Source: Butyrivibrio sp. XPD2006
GTDB lineage: Bacteria; Bacillota; Clostridia; Lachnospirales; Lachnospiraceae
Assembly: GCF_000420865.1 (NCBI RefSeq)
Contig: NZ_ATVT01000021.1
Location: forward strand, 1 to 49,625
Length of the DNA stretch: 49,625 nucleotides
Reading direction: 5' to 3'
The position numbers were made by a program, and so were the translations under genes. Position 1 is the stretch's first letter. Every line of letters begins with the position of its first letter. Of the stretch, positions 35,074 to 43,126 are shown piece after piece. The notes below the pieces were generated by a model that saw nothing but the letters and a program-made list of their open reading frames with translations, did no database searches and was not told the origin of the DNA.

Positions 35074-36159
35074 TCAATTATACGGATTCTGCCTGTAATA
35101 GTCCAGAAGCAGCGAAACCACGTGGGTGTAGCTGACCTTTCCCGCAGAAACTCCGTTGACTTTAAGGTTGGTATCAATGAACGTATCTGCTGCCTTCCTG
35201 ACGGTCTTGGTATTAAAGATTGCCCTCTTTTCAACCCTCTCCCAGGCTTCATCCGTAAGGAACTGGTCATCATAGCGAACCTTGTCGGATATTGCCACGT
35301 GGGACTTGTACACCTCTTTATCCACAGCCTTGTAAAAATCATTGTTCACGTAGTTCAGTACTCCAAGATATCCGCTGTAGACAAAGACAGGGTCATCTGA
35401 TTTTATGCAGGATAAAAATCCAAGAAAATTGGCCTCGTCCTCATAGATATATCCATGGGTGTGAGCAAGCTCATGGCACATGGTGAAGGGCTTGTTCATT
35501 ATATACATCTCGTCGTTGTAATTGGCTTCCATTGAAAAAGGAAAGTAGTAGCCCTGCATGTACTGTTGACTCATAAATCCCGAAAAAGTCAGTGCCTTTG
35601 GCCTAACATAATATCCCCCGAGCCTCTTGTACTCTCCCTCGATTCCGGCCATAGCTGCCCTTGCAGTCTCATTCATATCGCCTTCGTATATTACATTTCC
35701 GTCAGCATCCCTCGGCATAAGTTCAGAGAGCTCGTTGCACTTAGTTACAATATAATCCCTGAGCGTTGCCAGATCATCGAGGTAATACTCTTCTTTTTCC
35801 GTATCTGAAACCCGAAGAGGCGTGCAATGATAAAGCACAAAGCAGTTTAAAGACATCACGGCAACCACCACAGAAAGTACCAGCGCCAGCACTCTTCTGT
35901 ATATCCCGGCAAAGTCTTTTTTTATAAAAAGAGATATCACAAAAAGTATCAGGAGAACCGGGAGCAGAATCAACAGCCTCTCACCTACGGACACACGAAA
36001 AAGACTGGTAAATCTCCCGTAAAGACTTGTTATCACAGGAAAAATATTATCAGTGTAATAATCAGAAAAAGACCTGCTCATCCACGCAGCGACATTGAAA
36101 ATCGCACTGCCTATGAGCAGGACACAAATTAAAAATCTTCTAAAACTGACTTTTTTCAT
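35074..36159 (-). CDS. DUF3810 membrane protein, putative zinc metallopeptidase
   Basis: 361 aa. Membrane helices lie near the N-terminus (about 10-30, 65-85, 90-112). The external part carries a zinc-peptidase motif MCHELAHTHGYIYEDEANFLG: HELAH plus a downstream glutamate in EDEANF, matching the HExxH pattern of DUF3810. Activity is not proven for the family. No clear ribosome site precedes the ATG; a TGATATAAT extended -10 sits at 36168-36176, so a leaderless transcript from it is possible in addition to read-through from the sigma-D promoter. Confidence 0.83.
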   Translation of the reverse strand: MKKVSFRRFLICVLLIGSAIFNVAAWMSRSFSDYYTDNIFPVITSLYGRFTSLFRVSVGERLLILLPVLLILFVISLFIKKDFAGIYRRVLALVLSVVVAVMSLNCFVLYHCTPLRVSDTEKEEYYLDDLATLRDYIVTKCNELSELMPRDADGNVIYEGDMNETARAAMAGIEGEYKRLGGYYVRPKALTFSGFMSQQYMQGYYFPFSMEANYNDEMYIMNKPFTMCHELAHTHGYIYEDEANFLGFLSCIKSDDPVFVYSGYLGVLNYVNNDFYKAVDKEVYKSHVAISDKVRYDDQFLTDEAWERVEKRAIFNTKTVRKAADTFIDTNLKVNGVSAGKVSYTHVVSLLLDYYRQNPYN

Positions 36160-36168
36160 GTCAGCTTA

Positions 36169-36522
36169 TTATATCATGTTCTCAAGTGCATTGTTCATTG
36201 CACTGTTAACCTTAGCTGTCATATCATCTGAAAGCTGGATCTGAAGCATGTCAATAACTCTGTTGTCGATAGAGTATCCCAGACGGTTTGCATGGAACTT
36301 TAGATCATCCGAATGCGCTGCTTCGTAGCTCTGACGCATATTCTCTCCAAGCATTTTGGTTGCAAGCATTGAGTCATAGGCCTCAGCAAACTGTTCTCCG
36401 AATTTCTTCTTGGTCTCATCATCCAGTACGCCTACTGCTGCTACTGCGCTGCCTGAAGAATTCTGATTGAGATATGTATTCGTTATGCTGTTGGCTGCTG
36501 CCAGAAAACCAAAATCCATCAT
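36169..36522 (-). CDS. small protein of unknown function, first of the sigma-D-controlled set
   Basis: About 117 aa, no signal peptide, with a small-residue-rich middle (SSGSAVAAVGVLDD) and an amphipathic helical remainder. No family recognised. The frame extends to a TTG at 36549 without a ribosome site; ATG at 36522 (or 36519) after AGAGGAAAGGA fits better. It ends 9 nt before the DUF3810 start. The sigma-D-type promoter 40 nt upstream links it to the motility/surface regulon (inference). Confidence 0.7.
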   Translation of the reverse strand: MMDFGFLAAANSITNTYLNQNSSGSAVAAVGVLDDETKKKFGEQFAEAYDSMLATKMLGENMRQSYEAAHSDDLKFHANRLGYSIDNRVIDMLQIQLSDDMTAKVNSAMNNALENMI

Positions 36523-36562
36523 AATATTAGGAATCCTTTCCTCTACCAAATCTGCAATAATA

Positions 36563-36588
36563 ATATCGGCAGGCGAAAAGGAATCTTA
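36563..36588 (-). promoter_or_regulatory. sigma-D (sigma-28) promoter
   Basis: Minus-strand TAAG (36585-36588), 14-nt spacer, GCCGATAT (36563-36570). The -10 is a perfect match to the Bacillus sigma-D consensus GCCGATAT. It is placed to drive the small protein, DUF3810 and lipoprotein genes. Confidence 0.75.
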
Positions 36589-36598
36589 ACCCCTAATT

Positions 36599-37375
36599 TC
36601 AAAATAAATTTAGTTTCCTGCAAGCGCTCCATATACCGTCATCTTCGAGGTTTTCCGTTACAATAGTTCCCAATTTTTTGACATCTTCCGGTGCTCTTCC
36701 CATGACTACAGAGGTTCCGGCCATCTCGAGCATTTCCTTGTCATTGATGCTGTCTCCGAATGCTACTGTTTCTGCTATGTCACAGCCCAGAAGCTCACAT
36801 ACTTCCTGTATTCCGGTTCCCTTGTTAAAACCCTTCGGTACCATCTCTACGATAGTATCTGTGTGCAACATGTAGTCATAGATATCTGAGAGTTCTTCAA
36901 AGCATTCATCCCTGGTAGGACTGTCACAAATGCAGGAAAGCTTGTTCATCTCCCAATCGCCCCAGCTGTCTGTGATCCCAAGAAGCTTTTCACCCATCTC
37001 CCTGATAACCTTCTGGCCAAACATATCATCCGCGAAATCAGGTCTGTCCATGTAAAGATAAGTCGGCCCCTCCAAAATAGCCTTAAAGCCGTGCCTTCTG
37101 ATAGTCTCCACAGTTCTTATCCCTTCATCCCGGCTCATAAGCTTATTGAAAATAACCTTATTTTCATATTCGATCATGCATCCGCAGGCGGAAACAATTC
37201 CGTCAAATCCAATTCCCAGAAGTTCCTTATTATAGACAAAAGCCCTTGCCCTTCCTGTATTGATAAAGCATTTATGACCGTTCTGCTGTGCCAGCTTAAT
37301 GGCTTTTTTCGTACTCTCCGGAATGTAGTTCTTGTAGTCCCACAGAGTTCCGTCCACATCAAAAAATAAAATCAT
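36599..37375 (-). CDS. HAD-superfamily phosphatase (Cof/type IIB)
   Basis: 258 aa. HAD motif I FFDVDGTL is at residues 4-11, motif II NTGRARAF, and motifs III/IV VAFGDSINDKEMLEMAG with GxSxND. The cap region in the middle places it in the IIB (Cof-like) group, which dephosphorylates sugar phosphates, FMN or similar. It lies alone, divergent from the MATE gene. The substrate cannot be read. Confidence 0.93.
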   Translation of the reverse strand: MILFFDVDGTLWDYKNYIPESTKKAIKLAQQNGHKCFINTGRARAFVYNKELLGIGFDGIVSACGCMIEYENKVIFNKLMSRDEGIRTVETIRRHGFKAILEGPTYLYMDRPDFADDMFGQKVIREMGEKLLGITDSWGDWEMNKLSCICDSPTRDECFEELSDIYDYMLHTDTIVEMVPKGFNKGTGIQEVCELLGCDIAETVAFGDSINDKEMLEMAGTSVVMGRAPEDVKKLGTIVTENLEDDGIWSACRKLNLF

Positions 37376-37449
37376 TATTCTTTCTTCCTGTTTTCATAAA
37401 ATAGGCGGTCCTAACTTTTTAATATAATAACATTTTTCGCCTCTTATGC

Positions 37450-37455
37450 TATACT
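37450..37455 (+). promoter_or_regulatory. -10 box immediately before the MATE gene
   Basis: TATACT ends 7 nt before the ATG, so transcription would start at about the start codon. The -35 at 17 bp (ATAACA) is poor. No ribosome site is visible. Confidence 0.45.
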
Positions 37456-37462
37456 AAATCCG

Positions 37463-38884
37463 ATGAAACGAGATTATTTTGAACAAATACGAAACGGCAG
37501 CGAAATTACTCTGCGGGATCAGCTCTATATCATTGCGATGCTGAGTATCCCCGCCATACTTTCCCAGATTTCCACTGTCATAATGGAATATGTTGACCAG
37601 TCAATGGTAGGGCGTCTTGGCCCATCATCATCGGCAGCCATAGGGCTTGTATCCTCAACGACCTGGCTGATCGGTGGTCTTTGTCGTGCAGTGACCATGG
37701 GTTTTACCGTTCAGGTGGCACACAACATCGGCGCCAAGAAATTTGCACAGGCAAGAGCCATTAACAAACACGGAATAGTATCAGTCCTTGTTTTTAGCTC
37801 ATTCATTGGTCTGATCTGCTTCGCCATCAGCAGCTTCCTTCCCTACTGGCTCGGAGGTACCCCTGAGATTGCCCGCGAGGCAGCAATTTACTTTAGCATA
37901 TTTGCGGTTTCACTCCCGGTGTCCAATCTAAACGCTGTGTCCTCCGGAATGCTTCAGTGCAGCGGTAACATCAGAACTCCCAGCATTTTAAATGTTGTGG
38001 GATGTTTTTTGAATGTCTTTTTTAATTTCCTGCTCATCTTCCCATCAAGATACATTGCACTTTTCGGATCACAGGTATATTTTCCCGGCTTTGGCCTTGG
38101 TGTTGCAGGCGCAGCTCTGGGCACTGCCATTTCTCAAGGTATAGTTGCACTTACGCTCCTGTTTATCCTGCTTGCCAAGTCCCCGATCCTTCATCTCAGA
38201 GCCGAGGATAAGATCCCGTTTACGGCAAAAGAGCTAAAGGCAGCCCTCCACATCGCGATTCCCTTTGCTATAGAGCAGGGCATCATGGGCTGGGGATATG
38301 TCTTTTGCACAAGGATCGTATCTCCTCTTGGAGTAACAGCTCTTGCAGCCAACTCCTTCTCGGTATCCGCAGAGAGCCTCTGCTACATGCCGGGCTACGG
38401 AATCGCAAGCGCCGCAACAGCCCTTATAGGGCAGAGTCTTGGAGCCGGCAGAAACAAACTGGCACAGCGCCTTGGATGGCTTGCCACAATACTCGGAATG
38501 CTTGTTATGACCGGAACCGGAATACTGATGTACATATTTGCGCCTTCAATCCTTGGCTTCCTTACGCCGGATCCCGCGATCCAGGCACTGGGAGCTCGCG
38601 TTCTCAGAATAGAAGCTTTTGCTGAGCCTCTCTTTGCAGCATCAATTGTCGCAACAGGTGTGTTCAGGGGAGCCGGCGATACCCTTGGACCTTCGATCAT
38701 AAACTTCATAAGCATGTGGGCAGTGCGTCTCACCCTGGCATTCTTTCTTGCACCGGTCCTCGGACTTCCCGGAGTATGGATCGCCATGTGCGCTGACCTT
38801 TGCGTAAGAGGAACGCTCTTCCTTATCCGCCTGTGGAGAAAACCTATAAGTAAAGCTCATTCCATAGCGGGCGCTGCGGGTTAA
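37463..38884 (+). CDS. MATE-family efflux transporter
   Basis: 473 aa with twelve predicted helices in two halves and MATE hallmarks: IPAILSQISTVIMEYVDQSMVGRLG in the first helix pair, VAHNIGAKK, PGYGIASAATALIGQSLGAGR in the second half. Such proteins export drugs or other cationic compounds using Na+ or H+. The ATG at 37463 has no ribosome site. The two-component genes follow 34 nt downstream, so the sensor may control the transporter. Confidence 0.94.
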   Translation: MKRDYFEQIRNGSEITLRDQLYIIAMLSIPAILSQISTVIMEYVDQSMVGRLGPSSSAAIGLVSSTTWLIGGLCRAVTMGFTVQVAHNIGAKKFAQARAINKHGIVSVLVFSSFIGLICFAISSFLPYWLGGTPEIAREAAIYFSIFAVSLPVSNLNAVSSGMLQCSGNIRTPSILNVVGCFLNVFFNFLLIFPSRYIALFGSQVYFPGFGLGVAGAALGTAISQGIVALTLLFILLAKSPILHLRAEDKIPFTAKELKAALHIAIPFAIEQGIMGWGYVFCTRIVSPLGVTALAANSFSVSAESLCYMPGYGIASAATALIGQSLGAGRNKLAQRLGWLATILGMLVMTGTGILMYIFAPSILGFLTPDPAIQALGARVLRIEAFAEPLFAASIVATGVFRGAGDTLGPSIINFISMWAVRLTLAFFLAPVLGLPGVWIAMCADLCVRGTLFLIRLWRKPISKAHSIAGAAG

Positions 38885-38888
38885 CTTG

Positions 38889-38897
38889 TGATAAAAT
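38889..38897 (+). promoter_or_regulatory. extended -10 promoter candidate before the response regulator gene
   Basis: TGATAAAAT lies 21 nt before the ATG, just past the MATE stop codon. No matching -35. Confidence 0.4.
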
Positions 38898-38918
38898 TAA
38901 TAGCAGGAGGATCTGCCC

Positions 38919-39593
38919 ATGAAACTACTTCTGGCTGATGACGAGAAAGAGCTGGTCAGCGCTCTTGTAGCCATCCTTAAACACAGCAATTACACCGTAG
39001 ATGCAGTTTATAACGGAACCGATGCCCTGGACTATGCCCTGACGGGAGATTATGACGGCATAATCCTTGATATCATGATGCCCGGAATGGACGGAATGGA
39101 AGTACTTAAGAAGATCAGAGAGAAAGGCCTCTCCACCCCCGTTCTTTTCCTTACTGCCAAAACAGAGGTCGACGACCGTATAAAAGGCCTTGACCTTGGT
39201 GCAGACGACTACCTGCCCAAGCCCTTTGATATGGGAGAACTCCTTGCGAGAGTAAGAGCCATGCTCAGAAGAAAAGAGGATTTTGCTCCGGCGAACCTTT
39301 CCTGCGGAAACCTCACTCTGGACAGAGCCGGATATGACCTGTGTACTCCGGATCACGACAAGATCCATCTCTCAGGCAGAGAATTCCAGATGATGGAGAT
39401 GCTCATGACATCCCCCGGAAGGATAATCTCCGTAGACAACTTTATGGACAGGATCTGGTCCGACGGAGAAGCAGACGTAAATGTAGTCTGGGTATATATT
39501 TCGAACCTGAGAAAAAAGCTCTCATCCCTTGAAGCCACATGCGAGATCAAGGCTTCGAGAGGTGTAGGTTATTCCATAAACGAGATTTCCTGA
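38919..39593 (+). CDS. OmpR/PhoB-family response regulator
   Basis: 224 aa. The receiver domain has acidic pocket D7/D8, phospho-acceptor D51 (ILDIMMPGMDG) and lysine in YLPKPFD. The C-terminal winged helix ends in ASRGVGYSINE. AGGAGG lies 8 nt upstream. It is paired with the kinase gene that follows after 21 nt. The target genes are unknown; the adjacent MATE gene is a candidate. Confidence 0.96.
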   Translation: MKLLLADDEKELVSALVAILKHSNYTVDAVYNGTDALDYALTGDYDGIILDIMMPGMDGMEVLKKIREKGLSTPVLFLTAKTEVDDRIKGLDLGADDYLPKPFDMGELLARVRAMLRRKEDFAPANLSCGNLTLDRAGYDLCTPDHDKIHLSGREFQMMEMLMTSPGRIISVDNFMDRIWSDGEADVNVVWVYISNLRKKLSSLEATCEIKASRGVGYSINEIS

Positions 39594-39614
39594 TACTGCT
39601 GTAGAGGAACAATT

Positions 39615-40913
39615 ATGGTAAATAAACTTCGAAAGAAATTCGTTATAACAGCTATGCTGTCTCTTTTGGTGATCCTGGTGATCATGATCGCCGTCATTAA
39701 TATTGTCAACATTTCCCAGATTGTCAGGGATGCGGACAATCATCTTGCTATTCTCACCACCAACAACGGCCTCTTCCCGGGCATGCAAAACGGTGGAGGA
39801 GGAATGCAGCCACCAAGGCAGGACAAACCATTTGGATTTGATCGTCTCAACAATATGCGTTCAATGGAGATGCCTTTCCAGACCAGATATTTCTGGGCAC
39901 GCTTTGATGGATCAGGAAGCATCATTGAAGTAGACACCTCACACATAGCTTCCGTATCAGAAGATGAAGCCACAGCTGCTGCCGTTGAAATCTACGGGAC
40001 GGGGAAAGAGAAAGGTTTTTATGACACCTTCAGATATAAGCTCGGAAGCAACTCGGACAGCACAAAGATTCTTGTATTCAGTGATCTGAGTGCATCGCTT
40101 ATAAACGTTTACAGACTTCTTCTGCAGTCCCTGCTCATCGGTCTCTTTACCCTTGTTGCAATGTTTGTTTTAGTTTTCCTCTTCTCCGGAAAGGCTGTTG
40201 CCCCAGCCGTTGAATCCATGGAAAAGCAAAAGAGATTCATCACTGATGCAGGCCATGAGCTGAAAACTCCGCTTGCCATTATATCTGCCAACATAGATGT
40301 CCTGGAGCTTGAATCGGGAAAGAGCGAGTGGACAGACAGTATCAGAAACCAGGTAAAGAGAATGAACTCCCTGGTCAAGAATCTTCTTACTCTCTCAAGG
40401 ATGGATGAAGAGAGAATGCACGTTGTCTACACCGACTTTGATATGAGCAGTACTGTAAAAGAGACTGCAACGTCTTTTGAGGCAATTGCTGAATCCTCAT
40501 CCAAGAACTACATGATGAATATAGAAGACGGCATTCACATAACCGGCGATAAAAACGCCATAAACCAGCTGACTTCCCTGCTTCTTGACAACGCCATGAA
40601 GTATTCAGATGAAAGGGGCAGCATCAATGTGATCCTATCAAAAGACAAAAACATTACTTTGGAAGTATCAAATACCACAGATTACATGCCTTCAGGAAAC
40701 CTGGACAGACTCTTTGACAGGTTCTACAGAGCTGATACTTCAAGAAGCCGCGAAAAAGGCGGCTATGGAATCGGACTTTCAGTGGCAAGAGCCATCGCAC
40801 AATCCCATGGAGGAGATATACAGGCACTTAAGGACGGCGACAGGATAATAAGATTTGTTGTTACGCTCCCTGCCCAGCTCCCCAAAAGCATTCAGAAAAC
40901 CGCAGCAAAATAG
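39615..40913 (+). CDS. two-component sensor histidine kinase
   Basis: 432 aa. Two membrane helices (about 12-32 and 165-190) flank an external domain of ~130 residues with a Gly/Met/Pro-rich stretch (MQNGGGGMQPPRQ). The phospho-acceptor is H214 in DAGHELKTPLAII. The ATPase domain has DNAMKYSDE, FDRFYRAD and GGYGIGLSVARAI. No HAMP domain is clear. It is the partner of the preceding regulator; signal unknown. Confidence 0.95.
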   Translation: MVNKLRKKFVITAMLSLLVILVIMIAVINIVNISQIVRDADNHLAILTTNNGLFPGMQNGGGGMQPPRQDKPFGFDRLNNMRSMEMPFQTRYFWARFDGSGSIIEVDTSHIASVSEDEATAAAVEIYGTGKEKGFYDTFRYKLGSNSDSTKILVFSDLSASLINVYRLLLQSLLIGLFTLVAMFVLVFLFSGKAVAPAVESMEKQKRFITDAGHELKTPLAIISANIDVLELESGKSEWTDSIRNQVKRMNSLVKNLLTLSRMDEERMHVVYTDFDMSSTVKETATSFEAIAESSSKNYMMNIEDGIHITGDKNAINQLTSLLLDNAMKYSDERGSINVILSKDKNITLEVSNTTDYMPSGNLDRLFDRFYRADTSRSREKGGYGIGLSVARAIAQSHGGDIQALKDGDRIIRFVVTLPAQLPKSIQKTAAK

Positions 40914-40921
40914 CAAAGTTT

Positions 40922-40961
40922 AAGGCCGTTAGACAACTTATTCGGATCTAACGGCCTTTTA
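40922..40961 (+). terminator. terminator after the MATE/two-component operon
   Basis: A 12-bp perfect stem AAGGCCGTTAGA (40922-40933) with TCTAACGGCCTT (40947-40958), 13-nt loop, then TTTTAT. The opposite strand has only a weak T tract. Confidence 0.88.
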
Positions 40962-40993
40962 TATTCAAACTATCAGTTAAAAACTTATTTGTA

Positions 40994-41683
40994 TCAGAGC
41001 TCCTCTGCCTTTATTGCTACAGGTCTTGAGCAGCTTATCTCGAGATTTCCGTTTCTCTGTCTCATCTCATCGATCATTCCCTTTGTTGACGCTCTGTTTC
41101 TCATGACTATGCTGTAATTGAGCTTGTAGAGACTTCCCATTCCGGAAGTCTTAACCTCGCACAGCTCAGCCTTGGTTGTGTATCTTGCAAAAATATCATC
41201 AAAGATTCCTTCAAAATCAAGTCCTTCAGGTATAGTGATCTTAAGTGTCTTTTCTTCAGCAGATCCGTTCCCAAAACCGCTTCCGATAAGGATCAGGTTG
41301 GCAAGGGTAATAATGACTGCGAATATTGCTGCAAGTCCGATATATCCCATTCCTGTAGCAAGACCTACTGCCATGGCAAGGAAAATGCTTGTGATCTCTT
41401 TTCCTGTTCCGGGTGCAGATCTGAATCTTACAAGCGAGAATGTTCCGGCTACTGCGACACCTGCTCCGATATTACCATTGACCATCATGATCACCATCTG
41501 AACTATTGCCGGAAGAAGTGCCAGTGTAATGATGTAGCTCTTTGAATAGCTGTTTTTGATCGTGTACATAAATGCTATAAAAACACCGATCACCAGTGAA
41601 CATACTGTGGCGATCATAAATGATGCACCTGTCACTGTGCTGTTTGTGATAATGGTTCCGAAAAGTAAATCTGTAAAAGACAT
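40994..41683 (-). CDS. DUF4956 membrane protein
   Basis: 229 aa with three to four membrane helices in the first 135 residues, including GAGVAVAGTFSLVRFRSAPGTGKEI, typical of DUF4956. A cytosolic alpha/beta domain follows (150-229). It is encoded 43 nt after the VTC-domain gene. This pairing is recurrent in Firmicutes and suggests a joint role at the membrane in polyphosphate or related polymer metabolism (inference). Confidence 0.88.
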   Translation of the reverse strand: MSFTDLLFGTIITNSTVTGASFMIATVCSLVIGVFIAFMYTIKNSYSKSYIITLALLPAIVQMVIMMVNGNIGAGVAVAGTFSLVRFRSAPGTGKEITSIFLAMAVGLATGMGYIGLAAIFAVIITLANLILIGSGFGNGSAEEKTLKITIPEGLDFEGIFDDIFARYTTKAELCEVKTSGMGSLYKLNYSIVMRNRASTKGMIDEMRQRNGNLEISCSRPVAIKAEEL

Positions 41684-41726
41684 TTCTTTATTCTCCTTTT
41701 TAATCTAAACAATGTGTGTATGTTTC

Positions 41727-42476
41727 TTAAACTGCTCTGCGAAAGTTCGCGATATTGCTTTTGTTTTTCTCTTTGGCGTCTTCGCCGTACATATACTCCA
41801 CATATCCTTTTCCGTATTTGGAAAAAGAGGTTTTTCTTATGTTAAGTTCATCCAGGATCTTTGCCAGTTCAATTGACATAGCTCCCGCTATCTTGAGCTC
41901 CATCAGGTGCTGTCCGGGAAGCAGAATGTCTTTTCCCTTGTTGCCCTCCGTAAGGCTCAGCTTATCTGTTCGCCATCTGATGTTTGTGTCAAAGGTGATA
42001 CGAAGATCCGGATCCTCTATCCCTGCCATTGCTATCCTGTCGTAGGAAATAGCCATCGCCGGTCTTATCCCCTTGTAATACTTGAGGAAATAATCGATCT
42101 CGTCGGATATCTGTGATCTTTCCTTAGGTCTTTTGCCATTTACAAGGTAGTCCATGGCCTCAGCATACGGCATCGAAATTCTTCTCTTGTAGACAACACC
42201 CTTATACTTTTTCTTGATCTCGATAAAAGCATTGGTGTCATCATCTGCCACACCGTAGGTGCGAAGCCTCAGCTTTTCCTTGTAGATCGGCTTTTCCAGT
42301 GACCTTTCGATCAGCTTATAATCCGGTGTATCAAAATATATATTTAAGATGGATGTCTTTCCGTAGCTGTCAACCGCTGCCATATTTTCCAGCCGTTTCC
42401 TCAGCTCCGTATACTGCATATCATCCAACAGATATTTCACTTCTATTCTCTGGAATACATCCTTAAAACCTGCCAT
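41727..42476 (-). CDS. VTC-domain polyphosphate polymerase-like protein
   Basis: 249 aa, essentially one CYTH/VTC tunnel domain. It has RIEVKYLL (ExK near residue 12), LRLRTYG (RxR), FIEIKKKYKGVVYKRR (ExK plus basic cluster), SYDRIAMAG and MELKI, which place basic and acidic residues around the tunnel. In yeast Vtc4 this domain makes polyphosphate from ATP. There is no SPX domain. It is co-transcribed with the DUF4956 gene. Confidence 0.88.
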   Translation of the reverse strand: MAGFKDVFQRIEVKYLLDDMQYTELRKRLENMAAVDSYGKTSILNIYFDTPDYKLIERSLEKPIYKEKLRLRTYGVADDDTNAFIEIKKKYKGVVYKRRISMPYAEAMDYLVNGKRPKERSQISDEIDYFLKYYKGIRPAMAISYDRIAMAGIEDPDLRITFDTNIRWRTDKLSLTEGNKGKDILLPGQHLMELKIAGAMSIELAKILDELNIRKTSFSKYGKGYVEYMYGEDAKEKNKSNIANFRRAV

Positions 42477-42522
42477 TTTTCTCTCTCCGTTTTCTGCGTT
42501 TTTGTGTTCCTGATGATTTCAT

Positions 42523-42551
42523 TCTATAAGCTCTGCCTAAAAATAACTTAA
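42523..42551 (-). promoter_or_regulatory. promoter candidate for the VTC/DUF4956 pair
   Basis: Minus-strand TTAAGT (42546-42551), 17-bp spacer, TATAGA (42523-42528), 47 nt before the ATG. Confidence 0.5.
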
Positions 42552-42583
42552 AACAGATATAAAGAAAAAATGATGCGTAATTA

Positions 42584-42592
42584 TGATATACT
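42584..42592 (+). promoter_or_regulatory. extended -10 promoter for the 161-aa protein
   Basis: TGATATACT lies 48 nt before the ATG; no clear -35. Confidence 0.55.
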
Positions 42593-42640
42593 AGAAATAG
42601 GGAAACACCGCTAAAAATACTTGGTTTCAAGGAGGTGTAA

Positions 42641-43126
42641 ATGTATAAAAAAGGGGACAAGGTTATACTTCTGGATTACAGTGGAAAACCACTTGATCCG
42701 CCCGTGGTTGCAGAGATCGAGGAAGTTTACGGGGAAGACAGAGTGAGACTTCTTTTACCTGACCACGCATGTTGTTTGGAGTTCATTGATCGTTTTCAGA
42801 AAATAGATGACGATAAATATGAAGAACTGCTGCACAATGTAAGAAAAAGAGAGAAGGCCCTGGCTGTAGATCTTCAGCTGGACATCAGGAAGTTTGCTTC
42901 CAAGCATCCAAGAAGAAGAAAAGACGAGATATTCAATGTGTTTAATCAGGACAAACACTATGTATCCGTATTAAATGCGTATGCGGGCAGATGCCAGATG
43001 TACGGCGAAGAAAACATTAGCGAGCGCTTCTTATATGAATATAAGGACGCCCTTGCCGGGATCATCAGGACCAGAAGCTTCTTCCATGAGCTGGACGAAG
43101 ACATTCCGGTTCCGAGTTTTAAGTGA
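42641..43126 (+). CDS. unknown protein, SH3/KOW-like N-terminus
   Basis: 161 aa, preceded by an excellent ribosome site AAGGAGGTG, so it is clearly expressed. Residues 1-50 look like a small beta barrel (KKGDKVILLDYSGKPLDPP ... EDRVRLLLPD). The rest is helical and charged. Not recognised. It is surrounded by convergent and divergent genes and overlaps the 3' end of the O-antigen ligase-like gene by 8 nt tail to tail. Confidence 0.75.
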   Translation: MYKKGDKVILLDYSGKPLDPPVVAEIEEVYGEDRVRLLLPDHACCLEFIDRFQKIDDDKYEELLHNVRKREKALAVDLQLDIRKFASKHPRRRKDEIFNVFNQDKHYVSVLNAYAGRCQMYGEENISERFLYEYKDALAGIIRTRSFFHELDEDIPVPSFK

